DNA of 64,000 nt from DASZIT01 sp036268775 (GTDB lineage Bacteria; Actinomycetota; Acidimicrobiia; Acidimicrobiales; RAAP-2), in the NCBI GenBank assembly GCA_036268775.1, contig DATATM010000020.1, forward strand, positions 1 to 64,000, read 5' to 3'. Positions within the stretch are counted from its first letter, which is position 1. The number at the start of each line of letters is the position of its first letter. Of the stretch, positions 32,400 to 41,537 are shown piece after piece. A program made the position numbers and the translations under genes. The notes under the pieces were generated by a model that saw only the letters and a list, made by a program, of their open reading frames with translations, did no database searches and was not told where the DNA came from.

Positions 32400-32593
32400 C
32401 GTCCGCCCGCTGCCCAGCCCGGCGACGGGTCACTCCCGCGGATCGAGCGGCCGGACTGACCGCAAATCCGGTGAATGGGCCTCCTTGACGCTGGCCTACC
32501 CTCGGCGGGCGCAGCGTAGGCACCCCAAAGCCGGGCATCAGCAGGCAGGGAGGCCAGCTCTCTCTAAGTTCATACCGCCGTAACCAAGATCGC

Positions 32594-34240
32594 ATGTGTG
32601 GGTCATATCCTCACGTCGTGGGAATGACCGGCAGCCCGCCTGTGTCGAGGGGGGCGGAGTCTGAGGGCTACTTGACCTGGCACCGGATTGTCGTCGCGGG
32701 TCGGCCCGCGGTCTACGGAGCCGGGGGCACCGACGGTCCACCGGTGGTGTTCCTTCACGGCTGGGCCCTCGGCAGCCGGGCCTACAAGCGGGCGATACGA
32801 CGGTTGACCTCCCGAGGCTGCCGGGTCTTCGCCCCCGCGTTGCCCTCGTTTGGCGGTACCGCCGATCTTCCCTCCGACTCCATGAACATCGGTGGCTATG
32901 CCGACTGGGTCGCGGCGTTCATGTCCGAGGTCGGGATCGAGGAGCCGGCACTGGTGATCGGACACTCGTTTGGTGGTGGTGTCGCTATCAAACTGGCTCG
33001 AAGCCATCCGACCCTCGTCCGGTATCTGGTGTTGCTCAATGCCGTCGGGAGCGTGGACGCCCGGCACCCGTGGGAGTGGGTGCTGGGATTCGGCCGCGAG
33101 TTCTGGCCACCCTCCGACACCTTGGAGTTGGTACTGGCGATGCGGGCCGACCTGGTGCCGAATTTCCTTCGAAATCCCGTGGGGTTGGCCCGGGCCGGTC
33201 TCCTGGCCCAGCGCGCCGACCTTCGTGTCGAGTTGGCCGAGCTGAAGGAGTCGGGGGTGCCGGTGTTGGCGCTGCACAGTGAGAGAGACCGGGTGATACC
33301 CCGGTCCGCCTTTGAGGCCGTGTGTGAAACGGTCGGAGCCGACCGGCGCGTCGTGAGCGGTGGCCATGCCTGGTTACTTGTCGATCCGGACTCCTTCGGA
33401 GAGGTGCTGGCCACCACCATCGATGTCCAAGTGGCGGAGCACACCGCGTCGCGAGCTGCGGATCGAAGAAGTGAGGTCGAGCGCCTGCTGAAGGGAACCC
33501 GCCTCTCCAAGCGAAGTATCCAGGCCCTGGTCGGCTCGGCGGCACCGCTGTGGTTGTTGAGCGACTCGGCGCCCGCCCTGGCCGGCGACCTGGCGCTGTG
33601 TCGACCCAAGTTGAAAAAAGGCGAGGTGAGGGCCTTGGCCCGTCGGATCGAGGACTCCACTCTGGTCCGGCTCACCATCGTGGCCCGAGATCGGCGAGGC
33701 CTACTCGCCGACAGCGCCGCGGTGCTGGCCGCCAGCGAAATGTCCATCTCGAATGCGTCCGCGTCCACTTGGAAGCAGCAGCACCTTGCCCTTCATTCGT
33801 TCATCGTCGGCGGCGGTGCCCAGTTCGACCGGGCCGCCTGGGACCGGCTGGGGGAGCGGTTGCGGAACATGGCAGCCGGTGCGGTACCTTCGCCGGGCCT
33901 CCGACCTCTTCGCCCGGTGAGCGTGACCGTCCAGGGGGCCGATGATCGATCGATCGTGAAAGTGGTCGCACCCGACGAGCAAGGTCTGCTGGCCACCATC
34001 TGCCGGTACTTCCAAGTCCACAATGTCAACATCGAGACCCTGCAGGCCCGCACCCGCAATGGTCTGGCCGATGACACGTTTCTGGTGATCGGGAAGGTCG
34101 AAGCCGAGGACCTCAAGTCCCACCTCGACAGTCCCCCGGCCGACACCGTCGTCCCCCCCGGAGCGGCCGCGGCGACGGGGGTGCAGCGCGACGTGCTGGC
34201 TTGGAAAGACGCTTCCAGGGTGGACGACGTGTTGTCGTGA
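32594..34240 (+). CDS. Alpha/beta hydrolase fused to two C-terminal ACT domains
   Basis: A 548-residue protein. Residues about 30-290 are an alpha/beta hydrolase with oxyanion HGW (55-57), nucleophile elbow GHSFGGG (Ser125), an acid near LHSERDRVIP and the histidine in GGHAWL. After a linker come two ACT domains: STLVRLTIVARDRRGLLADS (about 355-430) and SIVKVVAPDEQGLLATICRY (about 455-525), very like the tandem ACT pair of the GlnD uridylyltransferase C terminus. ACT pairs bind amino acids such as glutamine, so hydrolase activity may be amino-acid regulated. ATG 32624 is an alternative start. It is flanked by genes with no nitrogen function. Confidence 0.83.
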   Translation: MCGSYPHVVGMTGSPPVSRGAESEGYLTWHRIVVAGRPAVYGAGGTDGPPVVFLHGWALGSRAYKRAIRRLTSRGCRVFAPALPSFGGTADLPSDSMNIGGYADWVAAFMSEVGIEEPALVIGHSFGGGVAIKLARSHPTLVRYLVLLNAVGSVDARHPWEWVLGFGREFWPPSDTLELVLAMRADLVPNFLRNPVGLARAGLLAQRADLRVELAELKESGVPVLALHSERDRVIPRSAFEAVCETVGADRRVVSGGHAWLLVDPDSFGEVLATTIDVQVAEHTASRAADRRSEVERLLKGTRLSKRSIQALVGSAAPLWLLSDSAPALAGDLALCRPKLKKGEVRALARRIEDSTLVRLTIVARDRRGLLADSAAVLAASEMSISNASASTWKQQHLALHSFIVGGGAQFDRAAWDRLGERLRNMAAGAVPSPGLRPLRPVSVTVQGADDRSIVKVVAPDEQGLLATICRYFQVHNVNIETLQARTRNGLADDTFLVIGKVEAEDLKSHLDSPPADTVVPPGAAAATGVQRDVLAWKDASRVDDVLS

Positions 34241-34375
34241 CATACCTCCCGATCGGCAGCCCGCCCGACGCCCACGGCGGGCGATTGCCCGGTAGAGTGA
34301 AGGCACAGGACTCGGCCCACTGATACAGCCCGGTATGGCCCTGCCTCATGCGCCTTGGCGCTTTCCGGAGGTTCA

Positions 34376-35392
34376 GTGGGTTCCGTGTTCGTCGCAGCCG
34401 AGCCGACGGCTTGTGCCGCCCCGACCGATGGGTCAGCGGCCGAGCCACCCCCAGTCGTTCACACCGGGCAGAAGCTAGTCACCGCTTTCATCGTGGTCGG
34501 ACCGGCGATCGCGCTTGGCGCCGTTGTCCCATTGTTGTGGGGTCATGCCCTCAACTTCTCCGACCTGGTGATCGCAGTGGTGTTCTACCTCCTCACCGGC
34601 TTTGGAGTCACCATCGGGCTCCATCGGCTGTTCACCCACCGTTCCTTCGCTCCGAACCGCACCCTGAAGATTGCCTTCGCCGTATTGGGCTCGATGGCCG
34701 TTGAGGGGTCGGTAACCAGCTGGGTGGCCACTCATCGCCGCCATCACATGTTTAGTGACCACGCCGGCGACCCTCATTCGCCCCATCGCTACGGCAATCA
34801 CGGTGCCGCCCTTTTGCGTGGGATCGCCTTCTCCCATGTGGGTTGGCTGTTCGTCAGCGACGCCTCGAGCGCCGCCCGCTACGCGCCCGACATGTTGCGC
34901 GACCCGGACATCCAGAGAGTTGACCGGCTGTTCCCGGTTCTGGCCGTGGCCTCGCTCGCCATCCCGTTCGGCATTGGCTACGGGCTTTCCGGCACGGTGG
35001 CGGGAGCCCTGAGCGCGCTCTTGTGGGGAGGTCTGGTGCGGATGGCCCTGCTCCATCACGTTACCTGGTCGGTCAACTCCCTCTGTCACAGCTTCGGCGG
35101 TCGATCGGACGGGACCAAAGACCGGAGTACCAACCTGTGGATCCTCGCCATCGTGTCGCTCGGCGACAACTGGCACAACGTCCACCACGCCCATCCGGCC
35201 TGGGCCCGCCACGGGGCCCACCCGGGCATGGTGGATCCTTCGGCCTGGCTCATCCACCGCTTCGAACAGTTCGGCTGGGCTACCAAGGTCCGGTGGCCAC
35301 CATCGCCGGGTCAGGGCCGGTCCGACGGAGGGGCGTGCGAGACGTTGGGATCGGTCGAGAAGGTGAAGGCGTTGCTCCCAACCGGCCAGTAG
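34376..35392 (+). CDS. Acyl-CoA/fatty acid desaturase (delta-9 type)
   Basis: A 338-residue membrane diiron enzyme. The three histidine boxes are HRLFTH, HRRHH and HNVHH, in the order and spacing of stearoyl-CoA desaturases, with paired hydrophobic segments around 30-75 and 180-225. It inserts a double bond into a saturated acyl chain, adjusting membrane fluidity. GTG 34376 is selected because GGAGG lies four bases upstream; an in-frame TTG at 34355 is less likely. The C-terminal 40 residues are polar and variable. Confidence 0.9.
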   Translation: MGSVFVAAEPTACAAPTDGSAAEPPPVVHTGQKLVTAFIVVGPAIALGAVVPLLWGHALNFSDLVIAVVFYLLTGFGVTIGLHRLFTHRSFAPNRTLKIAFAVLGSMAVEGSVTSWVATHRRHHMFSDHAGDPHSPHRYGNHGAALLRGIAFSHVGWLFVSDASSAARYAPDMLRDPDIQRVDRLFPVLAVASLAIPFGIGYGLSGTVAGALSALLWGGLVRMALLHHVTWSVNSLCHSFGGRSDGTKDRSTNLWILAIVSLGDNWHNVHHAHPAWARHGAHPGMVDPSAWLIHRFEQFGWATKVRWPPSPGQGRSDGGACETLGSVEKVKALLPTGQ

Positions 35393-35539
35393 CGGAACGG
35401 GAGACCGCCGCTCGGTTGTGAGCGCCGCACGAATGAGTCGAGGCTAGAAGGGAGCGACCGGAGCCGTGCATTGCTGACTCGTTCACTTGACGGGCTTCAG
35501 GAGGAGAACGGGCGTCGACGACTAAGGCATGCTGTCGGG

Positions 35540-36316
35540 ATGAGCACACTCGTCACCTATGAGGTCGAGGGCCACGTCGCGACGATCACCTACAACCGTC
35601 CCGATTCCCTCAACGCCATCAACGGGGAGATGCGTCGGGAGCTCAACGACGCCTTTGCTCGATATCGCGACGAGGAGGATGCCTGGGTAGCCATCGTCAC
35701 CGGGGCGGGAAAGGCGTTCTGTGCCGGCGCCGACGTTCGCGATGGTGGCGGGGCGACCGGCGAATTCGCCGGGACGTTTTGGGAAAAGCCCACCGTCAAC
35801 TCCTTCGAGAGCGGCTGGGAGATATTCAAGCCGGTCATCGCCGCGGTGAACGGCTACTGCCTCGGCTATGGGCTGACCCTGGTGACGTGGTGTGATTTCG
35901 TTATCGCCAGCGACAAGGCGGAGTTTGGCTTTCCCGAGGTGCGCCTCGGAGTCCCCACCATCGTCGGAGCCATCCGGTTGCCCCAGAGGATCAACTGGCA
36001 ATACGCCATGGAGATGATCCTGACCGGTGATCGGATCAATGCCGCCCGGGCCAAGGAGATCGGCCTGGCCGGGTGGGTGGTCCCACACGACCAGCTGATG
36101 GACGAGGCTCGCTCCCTGGCGGAACGGCTGGTGACGGCGGCCCCGCTGGCCGCCCGGGCCAGCAAGGAGGTGGCCGTGCGCTCGCAGAGCCTGGCCCCGG
36201 TGGAGGCCATCCGCTTTGGCGAGACCATGCGGGTGGTGGCGATGGGCACGGAAGACGCCAAAGAGGGATTCCTGGCCGCTGCCGAGGGGCGGACTCCGGA
36301 GTGGAAGGCCCGGTAG
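35540..36316 (+). CDS. Enoyl-CoA hydratase/isomerase (crotonase family)
   Basis: A 258-residue crotonase. Characteristic parts are VATITYNRPDSLNAINGEMR, the oxyanion-hole segment GAGKAFCAGADVRDGG, and KPVIAAVNGYCLGYGLTLVT with a second oxyanion glycine. The position of one usual catalytic Glu is occupied within LVTWCDFVIAS/FGFPEVRLGVPTI, consistent with hydratase or isomerase activity. It may serve fatty-acid or steroid degradation. ATG 35540 is the clear start. Neighbours are not evidently in one pathway. Confidence 0.88.
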   Translation: MSTLVTYEVEGHVATITYNRPDSLNAINGEMRRELNDAFARYRDEEDAWVAIVTGAGKAFCAGADVRDGGGATGEFAGTFWEKPTVNSFESGWEIFKPVIAAVNGYCLGYGLTLVTWCDFVIASDKAEFGFPEVRLGVPTIVGAIRLPQRINWQYAMEMILTGDRINAARAKEIGLAGWVVPHDQLMDEARSLAERLVTAAPLAARASKEVAVRSQSLAPVEAIRFGETMRVVAMGTEDAKEGFLAAAEGRTPEWKAR

Positions 36317-36370
36317 GGAGTCAAGGTCAGTTCGAGAGCCTGTCCGGGTAGTGGACAGGGCCAGCCGACC

Positions 36371-37045
36371 TCAGAGGTGCAGCCCGCATTCGGTCTTCGC
36401 CTCGCCCCGCCACCGGCCGGCCCGACGGTCCCCGCCACCGAGCACCGGTTTGGTCGCCGGGGCACAACCGATGGAGAGATAGCCCTTCTCGACGAGTGGA
36501 TGCACCGGAAGGGACCGGTCGGCGATGTAGCGCTCGACGTCGACGTCGGTCCAGGTGGCAAGGGGATTGATCTTGACGATCTGGCGGCGTTGATCCCACA
36601 TGACGACGGGGGCATCGGCGCGATGGGCGGTGTCCACCCGCTTGAGCCCGGACATCCACGCACGCTTGCCGGCCAGTGCAGCATCGAGCGGTCTCACTTT
36701 TCGCAGCTCGCAGCAGCCCTCGGACCCACAGGTCACGCCACAGGCTTCCGGCGTTGGTAGTTGAACCTTGAGATTCAGCTCGTAGAGGCATCGGACCTTC
36801 TCCACGTAGGCCAGCGTCTCGGCGAAATGGGAACCGGTATCCAAGAACAGCACCTCGACGTTGGGGTCGATGTTGGCGGCCATATCGATGATCACGCAGT
36901 TCTGGAACGAACAGGCGATGGTGAGCCCTCTTCCAAAGCTGCTGATGGCCCATTCGATGACGTCTGGGGGCGAGGCTGACTCCAAATCGGCCGAGATATC
37001 AGCCAAGTCGCCGGGATCGATGCCAGGCTCGAGGTCGAGTATCAC
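36371..37045 (-). CDS. cysH: Adenylyl-sulfate (APS/PAPS) reductase, CysH-like
   Basis: A 224-residue reductase of assimilatory sulfate reduction, making sulfite and AMP from activated sulfate. It has the PP-loop GLTIACSFQN, LFLDTGSHFAETL, the Cys pair of the APS-type cluster site (Cys111-Cys112 in SEGCCELRKVRPLDAAL), and the C-terminal catalytic ECGLHL with Cys220. The expected second CxxC cluster pair reads GCAPATKP, so Cys194 is present but the partner at 197 is Ala. With three of four usual [4Fe-4S] ligands its cluster is doubtful. No other sulfate-assimilation gene is adjacent. Confidence 0.85.
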   Translation of the reverse strand: MILDLEPGIDPGDLADISADLESASPPDVIEWAISSFGRGLTIACSFQNCVIIDMAANIDPNVEVLFLDTGSHFAETLAYVEKVRCLYELNLKVQLPTPEACGVTCGSEGCCELRKVRPLDAALAGKRAWMSGLKRVDTAHRADAPVVMWDQRRQIVKINPLATWTDVDVERYIADRSLPVHPLVEKGYLSIGCAPATKPVLGGGDRRAGRWRGEAKTECGLHL

Positions 37046-37142
37046 GAGGACAATGGTGGACGGTGGAACTGGGGCTGGACTGAGAAACGACTAAGAAATG
37101 GTGAAGAAGTAAGAGCTGGATCGATTCGGAGGGGATGAATTC

Positions 37143-37931
37143 ATGGAACGCCTGGTCGACAGGGTCGCGATTGTCACCGGGGGCGGAGGGGGCATCGGCG
37201 GTGCCACCGCTCGAGCTCTGGCCCGGGAAGGCGCCTCAGTGGTGGTGGTGGACATCGACGAACCGGCCGCCGAGCGGGTGGCGGCGGAGATCGCCGCCGC
37301 CGGTGGCCGGGCCATGGCGGTCCGTGCCGATTTGTCCGAAGAGTCACAGGTGATTTCCGCGATTGCCACCACCACTTCACGCTTCGGTCGGCTGGATGTG
37401 CTCCACAACAACGCCGCCCTCACCGACTCGGATTTCCTCAACCGTGACATTGCGGTGACCGATCTGCCGCTTGACGTCTGGGAGCGCACCATGGCCGTCA
37501 ACCTCCGCAGCCAGATGCTCACCTGCAAGCATGCGGTTCCCGAGATGACCCGGAGTGGCGGTGGCTCGATCATCAACATGTCCTCCGGTGCCTCGCTCAA
37601 GGGTGACCGGACCCGGACCTCCTACGGGGTGTCGAAGGCGGGGGTCAATGCCCTCTCCATGTATGTGGCGACCAGCCATGGGAAACAGGGTGTTCGGGTC
37701 AATACCATCGTCCCGGGTCTGATCATCACCGACGCGGTGCGCGCCCACCTGGACGAGAAGCTGCTGGCGGGTCTCGGCCGGGCCACCTTGACGCCGTACC
37801 TTGGTCAGCCCGATGACATCGCCGACCTGGTGGTGTTCCTGGCCTCGGACGAGTCCCGCTACATCACCGGACAAATGATCGCCATTGACGGCGGGATGTC
37901 GGCTCATGTCGGGCTGGGAGGGACCGACTGA
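37143..37931 (+). CDS. Short-chain dehydrogenase/reductase (SDR)
   Basis: A 262-residue classical SDR. The cofactor motif is TGGGGGIGGATA (TGxxxGIG), with VDIDEP after the second strand implying NAD preference. NNAALTD, then the catalytic Ser in INMSSGAS and YxxxK as YGVSK follow. The tail RYITGQMIAIDGGMSAHVG is typical. It oxidises or reduces a hydroxyl/keto group of an unknown substrate. It is convergent with a second SDR gene 18 bp away. Confidence 0.87.
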   Translation: MERLVDRVAIVTGGGGGIGGATARALAREGASVVVVDIDEPAAERVAAEIAAAGGRAMAVRADLSEESQVISAIATTTSRFGRLDVLHNNAALTDSDFLNRDIAVTDLPLDVWERTMAVNLRSQMLTCKHAVPEMTRSGGGSIINMSSGASLKGDRTRTSYGVSKAGVNALSMYVATSHGKQGVRVNTIVPGLIITDAVRAHLDEKLLAGLGRATLTPYLGQPDDIADLVVFLASDESRYITGQMIAIDGGMSAHVGLGGTD

Positions 37932-37949
37932 GCGGAGGCTGATGGCGGA

Positions 37950-38756
37950 CTAGGAGGGGCCGAGGATGTAGTCGCCCGACTCCGGATGGTGATACCAACC
38001 GCTCGACGCCTGGGTGCCCCCGTCGACGTGGATGGTTTGACCGGTGATGTAACTGGAGAGTTCCCCGGCCAGAAACACCGCCGCACCGGCCATCTCGTCC
38101 ACATGACCGGCCCGTCCCATCGGTACCGTCAGTCCGAAGCCCGCTTCCGCTCCCGGCGGTGCCACCGCTGCCAGCCCCTCGGTCATAGTGATGTCTGGGG
38201 CCAGGGCGTTGACCCGGATGCCGTGGGGGGCCAGCTCCAACGCCGCCGTCTTGGTGAAATTGATGACTCCGGCCTTGGCGGCGGCATAGGCCGCGTATCC
38301 GGGGGCGGCTCGGACTCCCTCGATCGAGGTGACGCTCATGATGCTGCCCCCGCTCCCCTGCTCGACCATCCCCCGGGCGACCCGCTGGGTACACAGGATG
38401 ACGTGCTTGAGGTTGGAGCGGTAGAGGGCATCCCACCCGTTCTCGGAGGTTTCGAGGATGGGGGAGGAGAAGACGCCACCGGCGTTGTTCACCAGGATGG
38501 TCACCGGGCCCAATTCGGCCAGGGTGCGTTCCAGCGCCAGGTCGACTTCTCCGGATTCCCGGACATCAGTGGTGATCCCGAGACCCCCGATCTCTTCTGC
38601 CGCCGCCACCGCCGTCTCGGCGTTGCGCTCCCAGATCGCCACTCTCGCCCCGAAGGCGACCAACCCGCGGGCGATACCCCGGCCGATTCCGGAGCCTCCC
38701 CCGGTCACCACCGCCACTCGATTGGTCAACAACACGGAGGAGGGGTTAATGGACAC
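37950..38756 (-). CDS. Short-chain dehydrogenase/reductase (SDR)
   Basis: A 268-residue classical SDR with cofactor motif TGGGSGIGRGIA, NNAGGVFSSP, a Ser in IMSVTSIEG, and YxxxK as YAAYAAAK. IDGG-type C-terminal signature appears as YITGQTIHVDGGTQASSG. GTG 38756 is the best start; the frame stays open upstream without similarity. It is divergent from the AhpD-like gene and may share its regulation. The substrate is unknown. Confidence 0.85.
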   Translation of the reverse strand: MSINPSSVLLTNRVAVVTGGGSGIGRGIARGLVAFGARVAIWERNAETAVAAAEEIGGLGITTDVRESGEVDLALERTLAELGPVTILVNNAGGVFSSPILETSENGWDALYRSNLKHVILCTQRVARGMVEQGSGGSIMSVTSIEGVRAAPGYAAYAAAKAGVINFTKTAALELAPHGIRVNALAPDITMTEGLAAVAPPGAEAGFGLTVPMGRAGHVDEMAGAAVFLAGELSSYITGQTIHVDGGTQASSGWYHHPESGDYILGPS

Positions 38757-38833
38757 GGTGGTGACAGTACAATAAGTTCCGCGTCGTACGGCCAGTCGAT
38801 TCCGGCCGGGCCACAGAGAACCGGGGGGATGTC

Positions 38834-39418
38834 GTGCCGAGAATTGAGCCGATTCCATTGGAAGAGCTGGCGCCCGAACCGCGCCGGATCATCGAGGAGG
38901 GAGTGGCCGACGGCACCTACGCCACCCCGATCCCGTTGCAGATCTTCGCCTACAAGACATCGCAGATCCTGATGACCAATGCCGCCCGCGGCGCCTGGGG
39001 GAAACAGTCACTGCTGGGGGGAAGGATCTTGGAGCTCCTGCGGATCCGCAGTGCCCAATTGGGGGAGTGCCAGCCCTGCATGCAGTCGAGGAAGCACGAT
39101 TCCATCACCGACGAGGACGTGGCCTGTCTCATCGCTCCCGGCGGGTCCGACCTGACCGAGCAGGAGCGGATGGCCATCGCCTTCCTCGACCTTCTCTCCG
39201 CCGACCACCACGCCATCGACGACGAGTTCTACCGGAAGCTCGGCGAGGTATTCACCTCCGCGCAGATCATTGAGCTCGGCTTTTCCTGCGCAAATTCCAT
39301 GGGTCTCCATCGCTTCATTCACACCCTCGACGTGTTCGGGGACGGCGCGCCGGTCATTCCCTATCGCGCCGACCAGGTCGACGCCGCCCTGGTCAACCCT
39401 GCCCATACCTCGGCATGA
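38834..39418 (+). CDS. Carboxymuconolactone decarboxylase / AhpD-like protein
   Basis: A 194-residue all-helical protein with the AhpD redox box ELLRIRSAQLGECQPCMQSR, in which Cys79, Cys82 and His88 form the CxxC...H site. The family includes peroxidase partners and gamma-carboxymuconolactone decarboxylases; the intact CxxC favours a thiol-redox function. The start is GTG at 38834. Its stop overlaps the following SDR start by ATGA (39415-39418), so the two are co-translated. Confidence 0.82.
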   Translation: MPRIEPIPLEELAPEPRRIIEEGVADGTYATPIPLQIFAYKTSQILMTNAARGAWGKQSLLGGRILELLRIRSAQLGECQPCMQSRKHDSITDEDVACLIAPGGSDLTEQERMAIAFLDLLSADHHAIDDEFYRKLGEVFTSAQIIELGFSCANSMGLHRFIHTLDVFGDGAPVIPYRADQVDAALVNPAHTSA

Positions 39419-40407
39419 CTGAGACAGTCCTGGTGACAGGGGCGACCGGGCTGGCCGGCGCCAATATCTGCAAGCTGTTGATTTCCCGGGGCAACCGGGT
39501 GCGGGCCCTGGCTCGGGAGGGGGCCGACTCCGGTCCGATCGCGGCGCTGGGGGTGGAGGTGGTCACCGGCGACGTGACCGATGCTGATGCCGTCAGGCGG
39601 GCCACCGCCGGAAGTGACGCAGCCATCCACTGCGCCGCGCTGTTGGGTGGGGCCAGTCAGAACCTGACTGATTTCGAGGCGGTCAATATCCGGGGCACCA
39701 AGAACGTCCTCGACGCCGCGGAAGCAGTGGGCCTCCGACGGGTGGTGGCCGTCAGCACCGGCACGTTCTTCGATACCAGTGGGGGCCACGACCGGGAGGA
39801 CGCCCCGGTGTTGAAAGAACCCAGCTCGGATCCGTACACCGTCACCAAGATGGCCGCCTTTCTGGATGCCATGTCCCGGGCGGCCAAGGGTCAGGACGTC
39901 GTCAGCACCCACCCGGGAGCCATTTTCGGGCCCTCGCCGGTGGTGAGCAACGCTCTGGGCCGAACCAGTTTCAACCGGGTGCTGATGTCGTCCCTCCGCC
40001 AGCGGATCGACCGGTACCTGAAGTTCCCGGTGAGCTGGGTGTTCGCCGAGGACATCGCCCGCGGCTGCATCCTGGCGCTGGACAAGGGGGTGGCCGGAGA
40101 GCGGTACATGCTCGACGGCCAGCCGGAGGATGTGGTCAGCATCGCCAATGCCTGCAACCGCATCTGCCAACTCGCCGGCTTGGATCACCAGGTCGTCGAT
40201 GTCGAGCCTTCCGACGATCCCGAGTTGTTGGAGGTGTTCGGGCCGACGTTGATCGCCATTGCCACCAAGGCGGCAGCCGGGAGCCCGGCCCGGCGGAGTT
40301 TGGAGGATTCCAAAACCTACAAACGACTGGGCTATGACCCCATCAGCCTTGACCAAGGGCTGGGATCAACCCTCGAGTGGCTCCGCGAGATCGGCCGGAT
40401 CGACTAG
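39415..40407 (+). CDS. NAD-dependent epimerase/dehydratase or dihydroflavonol-reductase-like SDR
   Basis: A 330-residue extended/atypical SDR. The cofactor motif is VLVTGATGLAGANICKLL, followed by EVVTGDVTDADAVRRATAGS and IHCAALLGGASQ. The catalytic YxxxK appears as YTVTK after a Ser/Thr strand VVAVSTGTFF. It resembles dihydroflavonol-4-reductase-like and 3-beta-hydroxysteroid dehydrogenase-like enzymes. It is coupled to the AhpD-like gene by ATGA. The substrate is unknown. Confidence 0.85.
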   Translation: MTETVLVTGATGLAGANICKLLISRGNRVRALAREGADSGPIAALGVEVVTGDVTDADAVRRATAGSDAAIHCAALLGGASQNLTDFEAVNIRGTKNVLDAAEAVGLRRVVAVSTGTFFDTSGGHDREDAPVLKEPSSDPYTVTKMAAFLDAMSRAAKGQDVVSTHPGAIFGPSPVVSNALGRTSFNRVLMSSLRQRIDRYLKFPVSWVFAEDIARGCILALDKGVAGERYMLDGQPEDVVSIANACNRICQLAGLDHQVVDVEPSDDPELLEVFGPTLIAIATKAAAGSPARRSLEDSKTYKRLGYDPISLDQGLGSTLEWLREIGRID

Positions 40408-40443
40408 CGGGGCGACGGGATCCGCCCGGAGCGATCGTGGTAA

Positions 40444-40821
40444 TCATTCGCCTTCCTCGAACCAAGCTCGCCAGGCCATGTACCCACCGATGAGGTCCGC
40501 CGCTCTCCTATAACCGAGGTCGACGAGCGAGGCGGCGGCCAAACTGGAGGCGTAGCCCTCGGAGCAGACGATCACCACGGCTTGGTCACCACCGACGGCT
40601 TCGGGGAGACGGTGGGTCCCGGTCGGATCGAAGCGCCATTCGAGGACATTCCGCTCGACGATCAGGGCTCCGGGGAGCGATCCCTCCAACTGGCGCTGGG
40701 CTTCCGGTCGGATGTCGACCACCAGGCCGCCCTCGGTCACAATGCCCTTGAGTTCGTGGGGCCCCACCCGTTGGATGCGCCGACGGGCCCGATCGAGCAG
40801 GTCGGTCACCGACGTGCTCAT
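40444..40821 (-). CDS. Rhodanese-domain sulfurtransferase
   Basis: A 125-residue single rhodanese domain. VVDIRPEAQRQLEGSLPGAL is the CH2A-type segment, and the active loop is VIVCSEGYASSLAAASLVDL with the persulfide-forming Cys. GGYMAWRAW ends the fold. It moves sulfane sulfur from a donor to a thiol acceptor. It overlaps the end of the cysteine dioxygenase gene by ATGA (40818-40821), joining cysteine oxidation to sulfane-sulfur handling. Confidence 0.87.
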   Translation of the reverse strand: MSTSVTDLLDRARRRIQRVGPHELKGIVTEGGLVVDIRPEAQRQLEGSLPGALIVERNVLEWRFDPTGTHRLPEAVGGDQAVVIVCSEGYASSLAAASLVDLGYRRAADLIGGYMAWRAWFEEGE

Positions 40822-41396
40822 GGGATGGCGGCCCCGAACCGGTAGTGGACCGTGCGCCCGCTGACCAGCCGACCCTGGACGACGTCGTAGTGGGTCATGG
40901 CGGTGAGTCGGGGGGCGTAGGCATGGACGCTGATAGCGGGCACCGGCCCCAGGTTAACGAGGTCATGGATGTGCGGCGCCTCGAACATGGTCGATGCCCC
41001 CACCGGGAGCACGGTCGTTTCCGTCTTGACCGGGCCGTCGGGGCGCTCGGTCAGGGTCGTCTCGGTCAGCTCCCCGCTGGCCACCACCACCGCCCCCGAA
41101 GATCCGCCGTGATCATGCAGTTCAATGGCACCGCCCGGGGGCCAGGCGATCACCCAGGCCTCGAACGCATCGGACGCCACCATGATGTCCCAGACCCTCC
41201 GGCGGGGATGCTTCACCCCCGGCCACTCGTGGGCACTCACGGCCAGACCTTCGGCAATGGCGAGGAGCTCGGCGACACCGATCGGAGACGGGTCCGCCGC
41301 CGGGTGCAACCGGCGGCCGGTCTGGCGGCCATCGCCGAACCGAGGGCGGGCGAGGGTCCCGGCCGGCTCGGCGGGTCGTAGGAGCAGGGAGGTCAT
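40818..41396 (-). CDS. Cysteine dioxygenase type I family protein
   Basis: A 192-residue cupin. The iron ligands are seen in AIELHDHGGSSGAVVVASGE (two His) and the third in APHIHDLVNLG; VISVHAY-type strand AISVHAYAPRLTAM follows. It probably oxidises cysteine to cysteine sulfinate with O2. ATG 41396 is preferred; a TTG at 41465 would add 23 residues unlike the family. It is first in an operon with the rhodanese gene. A perfect inverted repeat lies 86 bp upstream of its start. Confidence 0.87.
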   Translation of the reverse strand: MTSLLLRPAEPAGTLARPRFGDGRQTGRRLHPAADPSPIGVAELLAIAEGLAVSAHEWPGVKHPRRRVWDIMVASDAFEAWVIAWPPGGAIELHDHGGSSGAVVVASGELTETTLTERPDGPVKTETTVLPVGASTMFEAPHIHDLVNLGPVPAISVHAYAPRLTAMTHYDVVQGRLVSGRTVHYRFGAAIP

Positions 41397-41481
41397 GCCG
41401 GTTCCGGGATGATCCCCGCCGGGGAAGTGAGGTGGATGGAAAGCCTGCCGTTGGACATGCGACAACGGTAGGGTACAATAA

Positions 41482-41498
41482 CCGACTAATCAAGTCGG
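41482..41498. promoter_or_regulatory. Inverted repeat upstream of cysteine dioxygenase gene
   Basis: CCGACT-AATCA-AGTCGG is a perfect 6-bp inverted repeat with a 5-bp centre, between the start of the dioxygenase gene (41396) and the end of the AtzG-like gene (41538). TACAATA lies beside it at 41474. The form resembles Rrf2-type sites that control sulfur or iron-sulfur genes, but it could equally be a weak hairpin. Confidence 0.45.
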
Positions 41499-41537
41499 CT
41501 TTATGGGAAATAGACCCCGGCCGGCCATCCCGACGGG

